A DNA stretch of 39,205 nucleotides from Streptomyces phaeofaciens (GCF_014648915.1 NZ_BMSA01000050.1:1-39205); one strand, 5' to 3'. Positions 1 to 8,081 are shown, counted from the stretch's first letter. A program made the numbers and translations. The notes: a model not told the origin generated them from the sequence alone.

Positions 1-638
1 TTTGGAAGTTGGCCTCCGGCCAATTCCAAAACTGCGTGACTCCGGCACGCGTCTTGGGTGATGGTTAGTCAGTTGTCTTTGGGGTGTGGGTTTTGAGAAA
101 TCTCCGATTTCTTGGAAGGCGGAATCTAGTTGTGTTCCGTGGAGAAGATAACCCACGGAACACCAGGAGGGAGGAGCCCCTCCGGGGCTCCGGGCCCCCT
201 CCGGGGGCCTGGGCCCCCTCCGGGGCTCCGGGCCCCCTCCGGGGGCCTGGGGTGGCTGCATTCCCTTTTGAGTGTCTGCCTCCGGCAGAGAATTTGAAAG
301 GTTGCATCGGGAGGTATTCGAATGGCTGATTTCATGAAAGAGAATTATGCGGTACTTGTCAGGGTAATTGGACTTGCTGGATTTTGTAGGCGCTGCCTCC
401 TATTTGCCTGACTTTTGGTCACCTTGCTTGCTGTACAGGAAGGTTGAGTAGGTGTCATGAGGTGGGCTGGGCGGGGCGCGAGTCCCGTGACGCCTTTGTG
501 AGCCTGTCTTCTTTCGTGTACTCAATGGCTGGAAAAGGGCCGTGCAGATTCATGATCACACGAAAGAATATGAGTGTCTGAAGGGGCGGCAACTCTTTCG
601 GATGGCAGTGCACTCCCAGTGACGTAAAAGGAGCAGGA
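1..638. other. Non-coding leader rich in hairpins
   Basis: No convincing gene lies here; the open frames match repeats rather than protein. Base composition is visibly more AT-rich than the rest of the window at 300-620. The stretch contains several small perfect hairpins that share the same TCC loop (stems at 9-14/18-23, 96-102/106-112, 173-180/184-191, 193-199/203-209, 231-237/241-247 and 275-280/284-289). There is also an 11-bp inverted repeat, GTGTTCCGTGG at 132-142 with its complement at 153-163. The first hairpin is extended by outer arms at 1-7 and 24-30. A good ribosome site (AAAGGAG) lies just before the gene at 639. Confidence 0.6.
177..251. repeat. Two-copy tandem repeat of a palindromic C/G-rich unit
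   Basis: Positions 177-213 and 215-251 are identical 37-base copies with a 38-base period. Each copy contains two CCCC-TCC-GGGG style inverted repeats, so the stretch can fold into four adjacent hairpins with TCC loops. No protein signal is evident in any frame. Confidence 0.85.
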
Positions 639-1136
639 ATGAAGCTCAAGCCGGTTTCCATGAACGTATTTGCAGAGGCTCAGGAGGAAGCGCACGTGGT
701 GCTCGCCCGGGTCATGGCGAGTCTCGCCCCGGGTGAGCACGTGATGCGGCTGGGCGTCGACATGGAGGGGCAGGCACGTCCTCTGTCCGCCACTCTGCCT
801 CTGACCGTGGAGGGCACCGGCGGACCGGACGACCTGGTGGGTGCGGAGTCCAAGCTGTTCGACAATTTCGCGTTCCTGCTGTCCTGCGGGCTCGCCCAGA
901 CCCTGTGCTGCGGAGTGATGTACCTGCGCTCCCCCTCAACCGAACCGAACGGCCCTGCCACCGTGCAGGCGTGGCAACTGCTTTGGGGCACGCTCAACGA
1001 GTGCAGTGCGGCCGAAGCCGCCGAACTGATCGGCGACGGAGCCCAAGCCGCGTTCGTGGACGCTCCCGGCCTCCACTCCGACGACGACGGTGACGCCGAG
1101 GCTGTCTACCCGCCGGTCGCCTACACCGTCCTGTAG
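639..1136 (+). CDS. Hypothetical protein, 165 aa
   Basis: I do not recognise this family. The start is supported by a strong ribosome site (AAAGGAG) about 7 bases upstream of the ATG, and codon use is strongly G/C at third positions. The product is acidic and soluble, with no signal peptide or membrane segment. It has an alternation of hydrophobic and acidic stretches and an acidic tail (DSDDDGD-like, around residues 146-152). The N-terminal part (residues 8-45) looks helical, followed by a probable beta region. It stands alone, bracketed by hairpin-rich non-coding DNA on both sides (GCC-TCC-GGC upstream, GCC-GGA-GGC downstream). A small phage or element-encoded protein is possible, but nothing shows its role. 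Confidence 0.7.
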   Translation: MKLKPVSMNVFAEAQEEAHVVLARVMASLAPGEHVMRLGVDMEGQARPLSATLPLTVEGTGGPDDLVGAESKLFDNFAFLLSCGLAQTLCCGVMYLRSPSTEPNGPATVQAWQLLWGTLNECSAAEAAELIGDGAQAAFVDAPGLHSDDDGDAEAVYPPVAYTVL

Positions 1137-1203
1137 CAACTTCGCGGGCTGCGGATGGCGACCTGGCCCGCCTCCCCGCCCCGGGCTCGACCGCCGGGGC
1201 GCC

Positions 1204-1281
1204 GGGTGGGGGTGTCGGAGACACCGGCACCCCCACCCCAGGCACCCGCCGTACGGGCTCCCCCACTCCACGGGGGAGCCC
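1204..1281 (+). terminator. Two adjacent strong hairpins after the 165-aa gene
   Basis: An 11-bp stem of GGGTGGGGGTG (1204-1214) pairs with 1228-1238. A second perfect 10-bp stem, GGGCTCCCCC (1255-1264), pairs with 1272-1281 over a 7-base loop. Both follow the stop codon at 1136 without any intervening gene, which fits transcription termination, although no T tract is present (usual in streptomycetes). Confidence 0.5.
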
Positions 1282-1290
1282 TTCTCACGA

Positions 1291-1405
1291 GCCGGAGGCA
1301 CGTCCCCTGCCTGGCCGGAGGCCTGCTCCACAGACCCGCCGGAGGCATGCCGTTCGCGCGGGGACGCGCGAAGCGGGCGCAGCCCGCACCTCGATGCCGG
1401 AGGCA
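1291..1405. repeat. Four dispersed GCC-GGA-GGC mini-palindromes
   Basis: GCCGGAGGC occurs at 1291-1299, 1314-1322, 1338-1346 and 1396-1404, twice extended to longer stems (GGCC/GGCC and TGCC/GGCA). This is the complement of the GCC-TCC-GGC loop motif seen at 9-23 and 275-289 on the other side of the 639-1136 gene. Confidence 0.6.
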
Positions 1406-1457
1406 CGCGAGGGGGGGTAAAAGAGGGCTCTTGCTACGCCCGGCAATCCACTTTCGA

Positions 1458-1518
1458 GCTGGCGGGGAATCACAGTTCCCGGCCGGTCGGCAAACCTGCC
1501 CGAGAATTCCCCGCCAGC
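1458..1518. repeat. 13-bp perfect inverted repeat
   Basis: GCTGGCGGGGAAT at 1458-1470 is exactly complementary to 1506-1518, with 35 bases between. It lies about 90 bases before the helix-turn-helix gene and could be an operator or a structured leader. The 1137-1607 interval otherwise holds only hairpins. Confidence 0.6.
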
Positions 1519-1607
1519 GTGCTTCTCCCAGTGAAGCCCTTCTATCCTAAAGGCCGTTGTCTTCCGCCAGGCAGGTCCGCGCCCTGGCACACACGAGGGG
1601 GCCGGTC

Positions 1608-2096
1608 GTGCCGGACAGGACGCCGCTGCGCCAGGTACACGAGGGCCGATGGGTCGTCAGCCGAGCCTGGATCCAGGAGCTGACGGGAGCTTCGGCCGGC
1701 ACCCTCGCGCGCTGGTACGCCGAGCGCCACACCCAGCCTCCTGCACGCCGCCACCCGGAGGTCGTGCAGACCGTCGGGCGGACCCACTACTTCGACCAAC
1801 AGGCCGTGGAGTCCTTCTGGGCCGCGTGGCAACAAGACGTCGGCACAGGGCGACTGGGCAGAGCCGGACGCCCCCCAGGAGGACCAGCCACCGGCGGAGC
1901 CGACCGCGCCCTACGCGACCACACGGTCAGGATCGCACTCGCCGCGCTCCGCGAAGACGGCGGACACCGGCGAGGACTCGCCGCACGACTCGCACGCGAA
2001 CACGGCGGCATCGCCCGCACCTGGCAACGCGCCGTCAACGAAGCCCTCACCCAGTACGACACACAAACCGAAGACACCACTCCACACGACCGGTAA
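1608..2096 (+). CDS. Helix-turn-helix DNA-binding protein
   Basis: The product is a basic protein of about 162 aa. Its N-terminal half reads as an AlpA/MerR-type winged helix-turn-helix: V-S-R-A-W-I-Q-E-L-T-G-A-S, then LARWYAER, then a T-H-Y-F-D 'wing', then QAVESFWAAW. The C-terminal half has a second helical stretch (IALAALRE... LAARLAREHGG...) with helix-turn-helix character, and an Asp/Thr-rich end. I chose GTG at 1608 because GAGGGGG sits seven bases upstream; a TTG at 1557 in the same frame is an alternative. Small proteins of this kind often precede replication or excision genes in actinobacterial integrative elements, which fits the replication-relaxation gene about 480 bases downstream. 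That link is inference. Confidence 0.6.
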   Translation: MPDRTPLRQVHEGRWVVSRAWIQELTGASAGTLARWYAERHTQPPARRHPEVVQTVGRTHYFDQQAVESFWAAWQQDVGTGRLGRAGRPPGGPATGGADRALRDHTVRIALAALREDGGHRRGLAARLAREHGGIARTWQRAVNEALTQYDTQTEDTTPHDR

Positions 2097-2577
2097 GGGC
2101 CGCTGCCCACCCCACGGGGTTCTCACCGCTCAGGGCCAGCCGGCCGTCAACACCCCTCCTGGGGCCGTTCCAGGGGTGTGCCCCCAGACGCGCGGAGGCT
2201 CCGCCGACGCGCACCCCCTCCCCGGCCGCCCCGATCCCCGACGGCACGCCCACCCACCCGTCCCTTCCCCGCCTCTCTTCTTTCTGTTCCTGGACTGGGG
2301 TGTGGGGTGTGCTGAGGGGGATGTCGGGGTGCCGACCACGCTGAAAATGCTGGGGTGACCTGCGGATATGCAGGAGCGGGGCCACAGGTGCGCGTGCCGC
2401 TGAGAGCGGGGTTGTCAGCGGGGATACCTGCCCGGTCGGGGGCGGTGTTGTCGCAGCGTGACCGTGGTCGGGCCCTGGCGGTCGGTGGTGTGGTCGGGGC
2501 CGGCTGGTGCGCTCGGTCGTACCCGCGGTACCGCATCGGGGCGGCACCGCACCGAGTGCGTACGGGAGTTGCCGAGG
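2097..2577. other. 480-bp intergenic region with strand-asymmetric tracts
   Basis: No gene is supported. An inverted repeat ACACCCCT...AGGGGTGT spans 2151-2179. A nearly pure pyrimidine tract (about 2255-2290) is followed at once by a G-rich, purine-biased stretch (2296-2325). A small hairpin, CCTGC/GCAGG, lies at 2359-2374. The abrupt strand asymmetry upstream of a replication-associated gene could mark a replication or transfer origin, but no recognised origin motif is visible. Confidence 0.35.
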
Positions 2578-3504
2578 ATGACCAGAACGAGGACGGATGC
2601 GGATGCCGGCGCCGGTGACCGGCTGGCGCTGGCAGTGCTGGTGCAGTACCGGATGACCACCACCGAGCAGATGCACCAGATCATCGCCCCGAAGGTTCGG
2701 ATCGAGCAGACCAGACGACGGCTGGCCAAGCTCAGCGCCGAGGGCCTGGTCGACCGCATCACCCTGCCGCAGGCGGGGCGTACCCGGGTGTGGTTCGCCA
2801 CCGCGTACGGGGTGCAGACCGCCGCCGAGTGGCCGGAGCTGCGCGGCCGGCGCCCGCCGAAACTGGTATCGGATCCGGTCGCCGCGCGGCTGCGGGTGAG
2901 CCACACCCTCACGGTCACGGAAACCGGGCTGCAGTTCCTGCTGGATGCACGCCGTCGCGGGGAGACCTGCCGGCCGCTGGACTTCCTCCCGGAAGTCCAC
3001 CACCCCATCGGAGGCGGTGAAGCCGTCATCCCGGACGCACTGGTCTACTACCAGCGCGGGAGCCGGAACGGTGACGGGGGTTCGATGCTGCGGGCGTTCC
3101 TCGAGGTCGACCGGGCCACCATGGGCCCCGAACGCCTCGCCGCAAAACTCCGCGCCTACGCCCGACTCCACCAGTACGCCCCCATACCCGTCGGCCGGCG
3201 CGGCCGACGCGGCACGGTGGAGACGGTCCAGGAGGAATGGCGGCGGCACTATCCGCTGTTCCCGCGGCTGCTGTTCGTCCTGGACGGCACCGGCCCGGCC
3301 GGCTTCGACAGCCGTGTCCGTGCGCTGCACGCGGCTGACGTGGATCTCTCGGTGGCCCTGTTCCTGCGTGAGGTGACGGTGCTGGCCGCGCCGATGACCG
3401 ACCTCCTCCAGCACGGACCCGCCGCGGCCGTGTGGCACCCCGTGCGCCATCCTGGGCGCCGGGCCGGCTGGATGGACCCCACGGACGCCGTAGACGTGCC
3501 GTAG
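2578..3504 (+). CDS. Replication-relaxation family protein
   Basis: The 308-aa product matches the replication-relaxation family of actinobacterial plasmids and integrative elements. An N-terminal winged helix (about residues 15-75) carries the typical 'RMTTTEQMHQII ... RRRLAKLSAEGLVDR' pattern. A basic segment follows, then a central alpha/beta region with 'VIPDALVYY' and 'AFLEVDRATMG' (about 165-205), which resembles a nuclease-like fold, and a C-terminal 'LFVLDG' strand. Family members are linked to plasmid replication or DNA relaxation, but biochemical data are scarce. The ATG at 2578 is chosen because the homologous region starts there; the frame is open further upstream. Ten TGCGCA palindromes lie just downstream, which supports a replication or copy-control context. 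Confidence 0.8.
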   Translation: MTRTRTDADAGAGDRLALAVLVQYRMTTTEQMHQIIAPKVRIEQTRRRLAKLSAEGLVDRITLPQAGRTRVWFATAYGVQTAAEWPELRGRRPPKLVSDPVAARLRVSHTLTVTETGLQFLLDARRRGETCRPLDFLPEVHHPIGGGEAVIPDALVYYQRGSRNGDGGSMLRAFLEVDRATMGPERLAAKLRAYARLHQYAPIPVGRRGRRGTVETVQEEWRRHYPLFPRLLFVLDGTGPAGFDSRVRALHAADVDLSVALFLREVTVLAAPMTDLLQHGPAAAVWHPVRHPGRRAGWMDPTDAVDVP

Positions 3505-3508
3505 ACAT

Positions 3509-3770
3509 TGCGCAGCGGGCGATTGCGCACCCGTTCGCGGTCTGCGCAATGCCCCCGACCACAGGCCCAACCACGGAGGCCGGAACCCCGACCACAGGCC
3601 CAACCATCGCAGGTCACCGCGTGCGCAGACATTGCGCAGAGCCAGGGCACGAGTGCCCCGCCACTGCCCCGCCGACTGCGCAGGAGAGCCGGCTGCGCAC
3701 GACCGCCGCCCCGGTCCTGCGCAGTCGACGACAGGGCCGGTTGCGCAGCCACCGCCCTTCCAACTGCGCA
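3509..3770. repeat. Array of ten TGCGCA palindromes (iteron-like)
   Basis: The 6-base palindrome TGCGCA occurs at 3509, 3524, 3543, 3622, 3633, 3677, 3694, 3718, 3742 and 3765. Flanks are often TTGCGCAG, GCTGCGCA or CTGCGCAG. At this base composition I would expect about 0.1 copies in such a length. The block begins 5 bases after the replication-relaxation stop codon and holds no gene. It looks like a protein-binding array: iterons for a replication initiator, or a cluster of operator sites. Confidence 0.7.
3553..3606. repeat. 21-bp direct repeat inside the TGCGCA array
   Basis: Positions 3553-3573 and 3586-3606 are identical over 21 bases (beginning CCCCGACCACAGG), with a period of 33. They sit in the widest gap between TGCGCA sites and may be a second class of binding site. 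Confidence 0.8.
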
Positions 3771-3939
3771 GGGCGGTGGCCGCGCACGACCGCCGCCTAG
3801 CGCCCCGTCCTGCGCCCGGCCAGACGGGTACGGATGGGCGTTGGGTGAACTCCCGCAACTCCTTGGGAAGTTGGCAGGCATATGCGTAGCCTTGCAGTTG
3901 CACACGTGCACCACACCCGTGTCATGACGGAGAGGGAAC

Positions 3940-4560
3940 GTGACCAGACAATCCATCAGCGGCCCGTTAGCCATCGGAGTGCTTCGCACTCGCACCCGTC
4001 TCGCCGCCCTGACGGCCCTGCTCTGCACGACCGCGACCTTGGCGGGGTGCGGCGGAGGGGACGACACCACCGCGGCAGAGCCCACCGCCCCCACCACCAC
4101 GGCGTCGGCCGCCCCCGCATCGACGGCACCGGTCGATCCGGAAGCCGATGCGAAGAAGACCGCGCTCGCGGTCTACCTGAGCTACTGGGGCGAGATGCAG
4201 GCCTTCTACGCCGACCGTGACGGCACATCCGCGGGCTTGAAGCAGTACGCCGCTTCCGAGGCTTTGTCCGTCGCGGAGAACGCCGCGGGGCGTGCTCACG
4301 CCCGGAACCGGGTCTACATCGGCAAGGTGACCGTCTCGCAGTCGGCGGTCACCGGCACCGACCTGGACAGCAAGACGCCCAAGGTGATGCTGTCCAGCTG
4401 CCTGGACGTCTCCCAGTGGCAGCCCGTAGTCGCCGACACCCGCAAGCCCGTCGAGCTGCCCGCCAACCGGCTCACGAAGTACCTGATTGCCACCACGCTG
4501 GAGAAGTGGCCGCAGGGCTGGCGTGTGGTCCGGGACGAGCCCCAGGGCAAGAAGTGCTGA
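3940..4560 (+). CDS. Secreted lipoprotein
   Basis: The 206-aa product starts with a basic n-region, a hydrophobic core (about residues 20-34) and the lipobox LAGC at 34-37, so it should be lipid-anchored to the outer face of the membrane at Cys37. A low-complexity Thr/Ala/Pro linker (residues 41-65) is followed by a compact globular domain of about 140 aa ending in KKC. The fold resembles small NTF2-like lipoproteins, but I cannot assign it firmly. GTG at 3940 is preceded by GAGAGGGA. It overlaps the next gene by 7 bases, so the two are probably co-translated. Such pairs occur beside type-IV-secretion-like genes in streptomycete elements, suggesting a role in conjugation or surface exclusion (inference). 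Confidence 0.75.
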   Translation: MTRQSISGPLAIGVLRTRTRLAALTALLCTTATLAGCGGGDDTTAAEPTAPTTTASAAPASTAPVDPEADAKKTALAVYLSYWGEMQAFYADRDGTSAGLKQYAASEALSVAENAAGRAHARNRVYIGKVTVSQSAVTGTDLDSKTPKVMLSSCLDVSQWQPVVADTRKPVELPANRLTKYLIATTLEKWPQGWRVVRDEPQGKKC

Positions 4561-5438
4561 CCCGCCCGCGCACGGCGGCCGCCGTCGGTCTCGCCGTCCT
4601 GGCCGTCATCGGCGCGGCACCCACCGCCCTCGCGGACGGGCCCGGCGGCGGTGTGGAGTGCGACGTCTTCATCTGTGAGGTGGAGGCCGACGCCCCCGGC
4701 CAGGCCGGCAGCAGCACCGGCGGCCAGGCGGGCAGTGAGCCGCAGGGCGGCAGCGAAAGCGGCACCAGCAGCAATCCGTGGACGTGTGTGTACGAGCCGC
4801 TCTCACCGCAGCCCCCGGCCGAATCCCTGGACTGGGAAGGACACACACCCGGCGACGGCGCCGTCTACCAGCAGACCTGCCACTACCTCGACAGCCCCCA
4901 CAGCGTCGTGCGGAACCAGTGGCTCGCCGACCCGCCGCCCGCAGCGGCCTCCGTCGACCCGGCCGTCCTGGCGCAGCGGGCCGTCGACTCCATGAAACTC
5001 GCCGGACCCGACATCGCCAGCCCCCGCGCGACCGGGAAGTACCTGGTCGGCATGCCGATGTGGATGTGGGTCAACCAGAGCGCTACGACGTACGGGCCGA
5101 ATACGGCGAGCGCGTCGGCAGGCGGCGTGACGGTCACAGCGACCGCGAAGGTCTCGAAGATCGTGTGGACGATGGGCGACGGCACGGCCGTGACGTGCCA
5201 CGGGCCGGGCACACCGTACACAGCGGCGTCCGGCAAGTCGGACTCCCCGACGTGCGGGCACACCTACAGCCGGGCCTCCGCCGACCAGCCCGGCGGCCGC
5301 TACCCAGTCACCGCGACATCCACCTGGACCATCAACTGGCAGATCACCACCGGCGGCGGCGGACAAGCCGGCCAGCTCACCGAAAACCGACAGACCCAGA
5401 CCCAGATCCCCCTCGCAGAGCTACAAGTCCTCAACTGA
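4554..5438 (+). CDS. Sec-secreted protein of a conjugation-type locus
   Basis: The 294-aa product has an N-terminal signal peptide (residues 1-27, cleavage after ALA) and then a Gly/Ser-rich linker (about 45-75). A large extracellular domain follows, with 'WMWVNQ' (around 172-177), a beta-rich region with 'KIVWTMGDGTAVTC' reminiscent of PKD-like folds, paired cysteines and a final 'TWTINWQI'. Relatives are often labelled 'ATP/GTP-binding protein' in Streptomyces genomes, but I see no nucleotide-binding motif, so that name is misleading. GTG at 4554 overlaps the lipoprotein gene; no separate promoter is needed. A hairpin about 150 bases downstream may end the transcript. The usual partners (membrane subunit, VirD4-like ATPase) are missing or broken here. 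Confidence 0.7.
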   Translation: MLTRPRTAAAVGLAVLAVIGAAPTALADGPGGGVECDVFICEVEADAPGQAGSSTGGQAGSEPQGGSESGTSSNPWTCVYEPLSPQPPAESLDWEGHTPGDGAVYQQTCHYLDSPHSVVRNQWLADPPPAAASVDPAVLAQRAVDSMKLAGPDIASPRATGKYLVGMPMWMWVNQSATTYGPNTASASAGGVTVTATAKVSKIVWTMGDGTAVTCHGPGTPYTAASGKSDSPTCGHTYSRASADQPGGRYPVTATSTWTINWQITTGGGGQAGQLTENRQTQTQIPLAELQVLN

Positions 5439-5587
5439 CCCCGAGGGCGGAGCGGTCCCGGTTCGCGGCGTCGTGCTGTCACTGGATCAAAGTCGCGGCC
5501 GGTATCTATCGCTGTGGCTGGTTTGTACTGCATGGTGTGCAGCAGGGCGCACCTCCTGCTCCCCCGGCGGAGGAACCCCCCCTTGCC

Positions 5588-5618
5588 GGGCCCTGCCGTC
5601 CCGTGGGCGGCAGGGCCC
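5588..5618 (+). terminator. 11-bp perfect hairpin
   Basis: GGGCCCTGCCG at 5588-5598 pairs exactly with 5608-5618 over a 9-base loop, 150 bases after the secreted-protein stop codon. It is a likely transcription terminator for the 3940-5438 pair. Confidence 0.55.
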
Positions 5619-6145
5619 GCCGCGCCTCCCGGCTCCCCACAGGAGGCCACGCCGCTGCCCGCACGGTTCCTGCAGCCGCCCCAACCACACCCAGGCCATG
5701 CGCCCCACCACAGCCGGCTCGCCCTTGCCCCCGGCCTACAGATCACAGGCGCCGCCGCGCCCCGACGCCTACAAATCGAAGGCCGACATCACCTCGATCA
5801 AAGACTGTTTCCGTCATGCCCGGCGACGTCACCCCAGACCCGGGCGCTCCTCCAGACGCCGGCGTGGCTGGGAGACCTGAACGCTCCCGCGGAAGCCACC
5901 CCGAACTCCTCACCAGGTTCCGAAGTGATCACATGCCCAGACAGGCTCTCCTCCCCTCCTTCCACTCCAAGCCACGCAGCCCGGCATCAGGCCGAATGAT
6001 CGTTTGACCCCGCCGTGCCGCACAGACAGCGCAGGAAGCTCGCGGCCGGACTGCCCCCGTACCCCGGCCATCCCACCAGGCACTCCGGCACGCAGCGGAT
6101 ACAGACATCGACCGCACCCTCGCCGGCCGCGCCGTCGCACTGAGC
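5619..6145. other. No gene recognised
   Basis: Several open frames cross this stretch, but none has a ribosome site, consistent codon bias and a recognisable protein pattern together. It may hold remnants of the conjugation-type locus upstream. I see no strong repeats. Confidence 0.4.
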
Positions 6146-6881
6146 GTGCCCTTGAGCTGCGCCAGTACCTGGGCGACCCACCAGCCTGCCGACCCGAGCA
6201 AGGCCGACAAGCTGCTTGCCCAGAACGCGCTGATCGCCCTCAGCGCCCTCGTGTCGGGCGCGGGGTGCCTATTTGCTGCTGGTGGTGTAGGGCTTGTCGC
6301 GCGGTACACCGCTTGCCGGTCCGGCTCTGGCTGGATGCGCGCACAGACGTCTGGCCGCCAAGTGCCGCGACCAGATCGTGGTCGTCAGGGACCACCAGCG
6401 CAGCCGATCCCTGGCGCAGCGCGCACGTCATCGCGTCGGGGTGCTGCTGAACACGACGGCATGCCAGTCCGCTCCCGGCTACGCGAAGACTGAACTCCGC
6501 CTCCTCCACGCCCTTTGGGAGATCGCCCAAGACCTGCAGAGCATCAGCCGTCTCGCCACCCTCGTGGACGCATCCGACACCGACGAGGACCTCATACGCC
6601 AGGCGATAGCCGCAGTCACCACCCGCGTCGAGGCAATCGAAACAGAGGCCGACCAACTGCTCCGCAATCTGGAACAGGACGAGAAGATCCGCGCGGAGAG
6701 CCGCCGCAGTGCGGCCCGAGCCGAGACCGAACGGCGGGCCGCACTACGGAAGGAAGCACTCCTGGACGCCGCTGCCCGCGCCAAAGCCGGAGCGGCGATT
6801 TCGGGAGCCGCCCCGCTGGGACGGTCCTGCACTGTGGCTGCGGCTCAGGCGCAGCCGGGTCAGGTCCGCTGCCGCACCTGA
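6146..6881 (+). pseudogene. Frameshifted membrane/coiled-coil protein
   Basis: Two frames with good codon bias abut. From about 6146 to 6290, one frame encodes 'ADKLLAQNALIALSALVSGAG...', a hydrophilic start running into a membrane segment. From about 6330 to 6881, a different frame encodes a long charged helical domain ('LWEIAQDLQSISRLATLV... VTTRVEAIETEADQL', then an Arg/Ala/Glu-rich coiled coil). A frameshift between about 6280 and 6330 would join them into one membrane-anchored coiled-coil protein of roughly 240 aa. The 3' end overlaps the convergent PIN-domain gene by 22 bases. The family is not recognised; position after the secreted protein suggests a leftover of the same element. Confidence 0.4.
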
Positions 6882-7918
6882 CGACCGACGGTCCACAGAT
6901 CGCCGGGGGCACGGACGAACGCACGGTGGGCGAGCATGTCCCGGTTCAGCTGTGCGGCGGAGGTGATGTGGCCGTGCCGGGCGAGCGCATCACGCAGTTC
7001 GCCAGGTGTCAGGGGCCGACCGCAACGTGCGAGGTGCCGAGCGGCTACTTGCTCGCGGGTGGGATAGGACGGGGGCTCCACCACCATGAGCGAGTCGCTG
7101 AGCTCCCGGTACTCAGTCATCGTCGCATCGGCCAGCTCCAGCAGAGGTACCGTCGCCTCCCCTGCCCGTGCAAGGCGCCGCCGCCAGCTCTCGCGGGTCA
7201 GGAGGCCGTTGCGGTAGCACCACCACAGCAGCCCGGTCACTGCGGCCGTCGCGAGCAACGGGTTGCGTCCAGCGAGGACGATCAGGCGGTGAACGCCCGC
7301 CCCAGACAGCCGCAATGCCCAGTCCATGACGACCAGCGCGTTCGCAGCGGTGGCCTCCAGGCCCGCCACGCGCATAACGCTCTGGACGACCGGGACCCAG
7401 TCGATGACGGCAAACCCAAAGTGGTGGAAAACGCTGTCCTGGGTGACGATAACGCACGGTCCGAGGAACTCCGCGAGCGCCATCGTGGGCGCGTCGTCCG
7501 GGTCACCCCTGTAGTTGCGCGGCATCTCCGGGTCGACGTGCAGAATGTGCCGGGTCCGTGGGGACAGGTGATCGCGGATCTCCAGGTCGACCACCCGGAG
7601 GGCGGGCAGGATCTGCTGGTTGAGCACGCGACGCGCCCGGTGTTCCGGCACCTCGAAGTGGGCGGCCATCTTGGCCAGGTGTTCGTCGACCTCGCCAGGA
7701 ACGTGCGCGGCAATGTAAGGGGTGGCACGGCCGGTCGCGGCCAGCGTGGTGACCCTGTTCGGTCGGCCGTTGTTCTTGGCCAGAGCGCAGGCTTCGACCA
7801 AGAGGGCGTTTGCATCGAGGATGGGCAGCAGCATCGGCCGGTCCAGCACCATCGGGTTGATCGCCGATCCGGAGGGGATCAGCAGCGGCGGTGCCGCGTC
7901 GTCACGATCGAGCGTCAT
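6860..7918 (-). CDS. PIN-domain protein with C-terminal winged helix
   Basis: The 352-aa product starts with a PIN-type nuclease domain (about residues 28-175). Acidic residues fall in the expected places: D35 in LLPILDANALL, E76 in VPGEVDEH, D139/D141/D142 in RGDPDDAPT, and D161 in VIVTQDSVF. PIN domains usually cut RNA using Mg2+. A hydrophobic stretch follows (about 218-240), then a C-terminal segment (about 300-350; 'RPLTPGELRDALARHG', ending in W-T-V) that looks like a winged helix of the HARE-HTH sort. ATG at 7918 has GGAGG 16 bases upstream, a weak spacing. It is the last gene on the strand of the GajA/GajB pair, 163 bases after the helicase, so it could be a third defence component, or a stand-alone toxin-like nuclease. 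Confidence 0.7.
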   Translation of the reverse strand: MTLDRDDAAPPLLIPSGSAINPMVLDRPMLLPILDANALLVEACALAKNNGRPNRVTTLAATGRATPYIAAHVPGEVDEHLAKMAAHFEVPEHRARRVLNQQILPALRVVDLEIRDHLSPRTRHILHVDPEMPRNYRGDPDDAPTMALAEFLGPCVIVTQDSVFHHFGFAVIDWVPVVQSVMRVAGLEATAANALVVMDWALRLSGAGVHRLIVLAGRNPLLATAAVTGLLWWCYRNGLLTRESWRRRLARAGEATVPLLELADATMTEYRELSDSLMVVEPPSYPTREQVAARHLARCGRPLTPGELRDALARHGHITSAAQLNRDMLAHRAFVRAPGDLWTVGRQVRQRT

Positions 7919-8081
7919 AGATGAAGTCTGGTCGCCTCCACTGACATTCGGGCAGGATTTTTGGGCCTGGCGCCATCCCACGAACCACGGCGGCCGGTTC
8001 CGGAGAAGGGAGGGTGCCCACTATCCTCCCAGCCGCGCCCTGTAACCCGGCCACCGGTGCGGACAGGGGAGCGCGGTGTGG

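Noticed and set aside
2047..3903. A 618-aa minus-strand frame opposite the replication-relaxation gene
   Set aside because: It is the antisense shadow of the 2578-3504 gene in GC-rich DNA, with Arg/Gly/Pro-rich low-complexity sequence.
3432..3927. Open frames across the TGCGCA region on the plus strand
   Set aside because: They read through repeated palindromes, lack ribosome sites and show no family pattern; the repeats explain the openness.
6515..7924. A 469-aa plus-strand frame opposite the PIN-domain gene
   Set aside because: It is antisense to the PIN-domain gene, which has conserved catalytic residues and correct codon bias.
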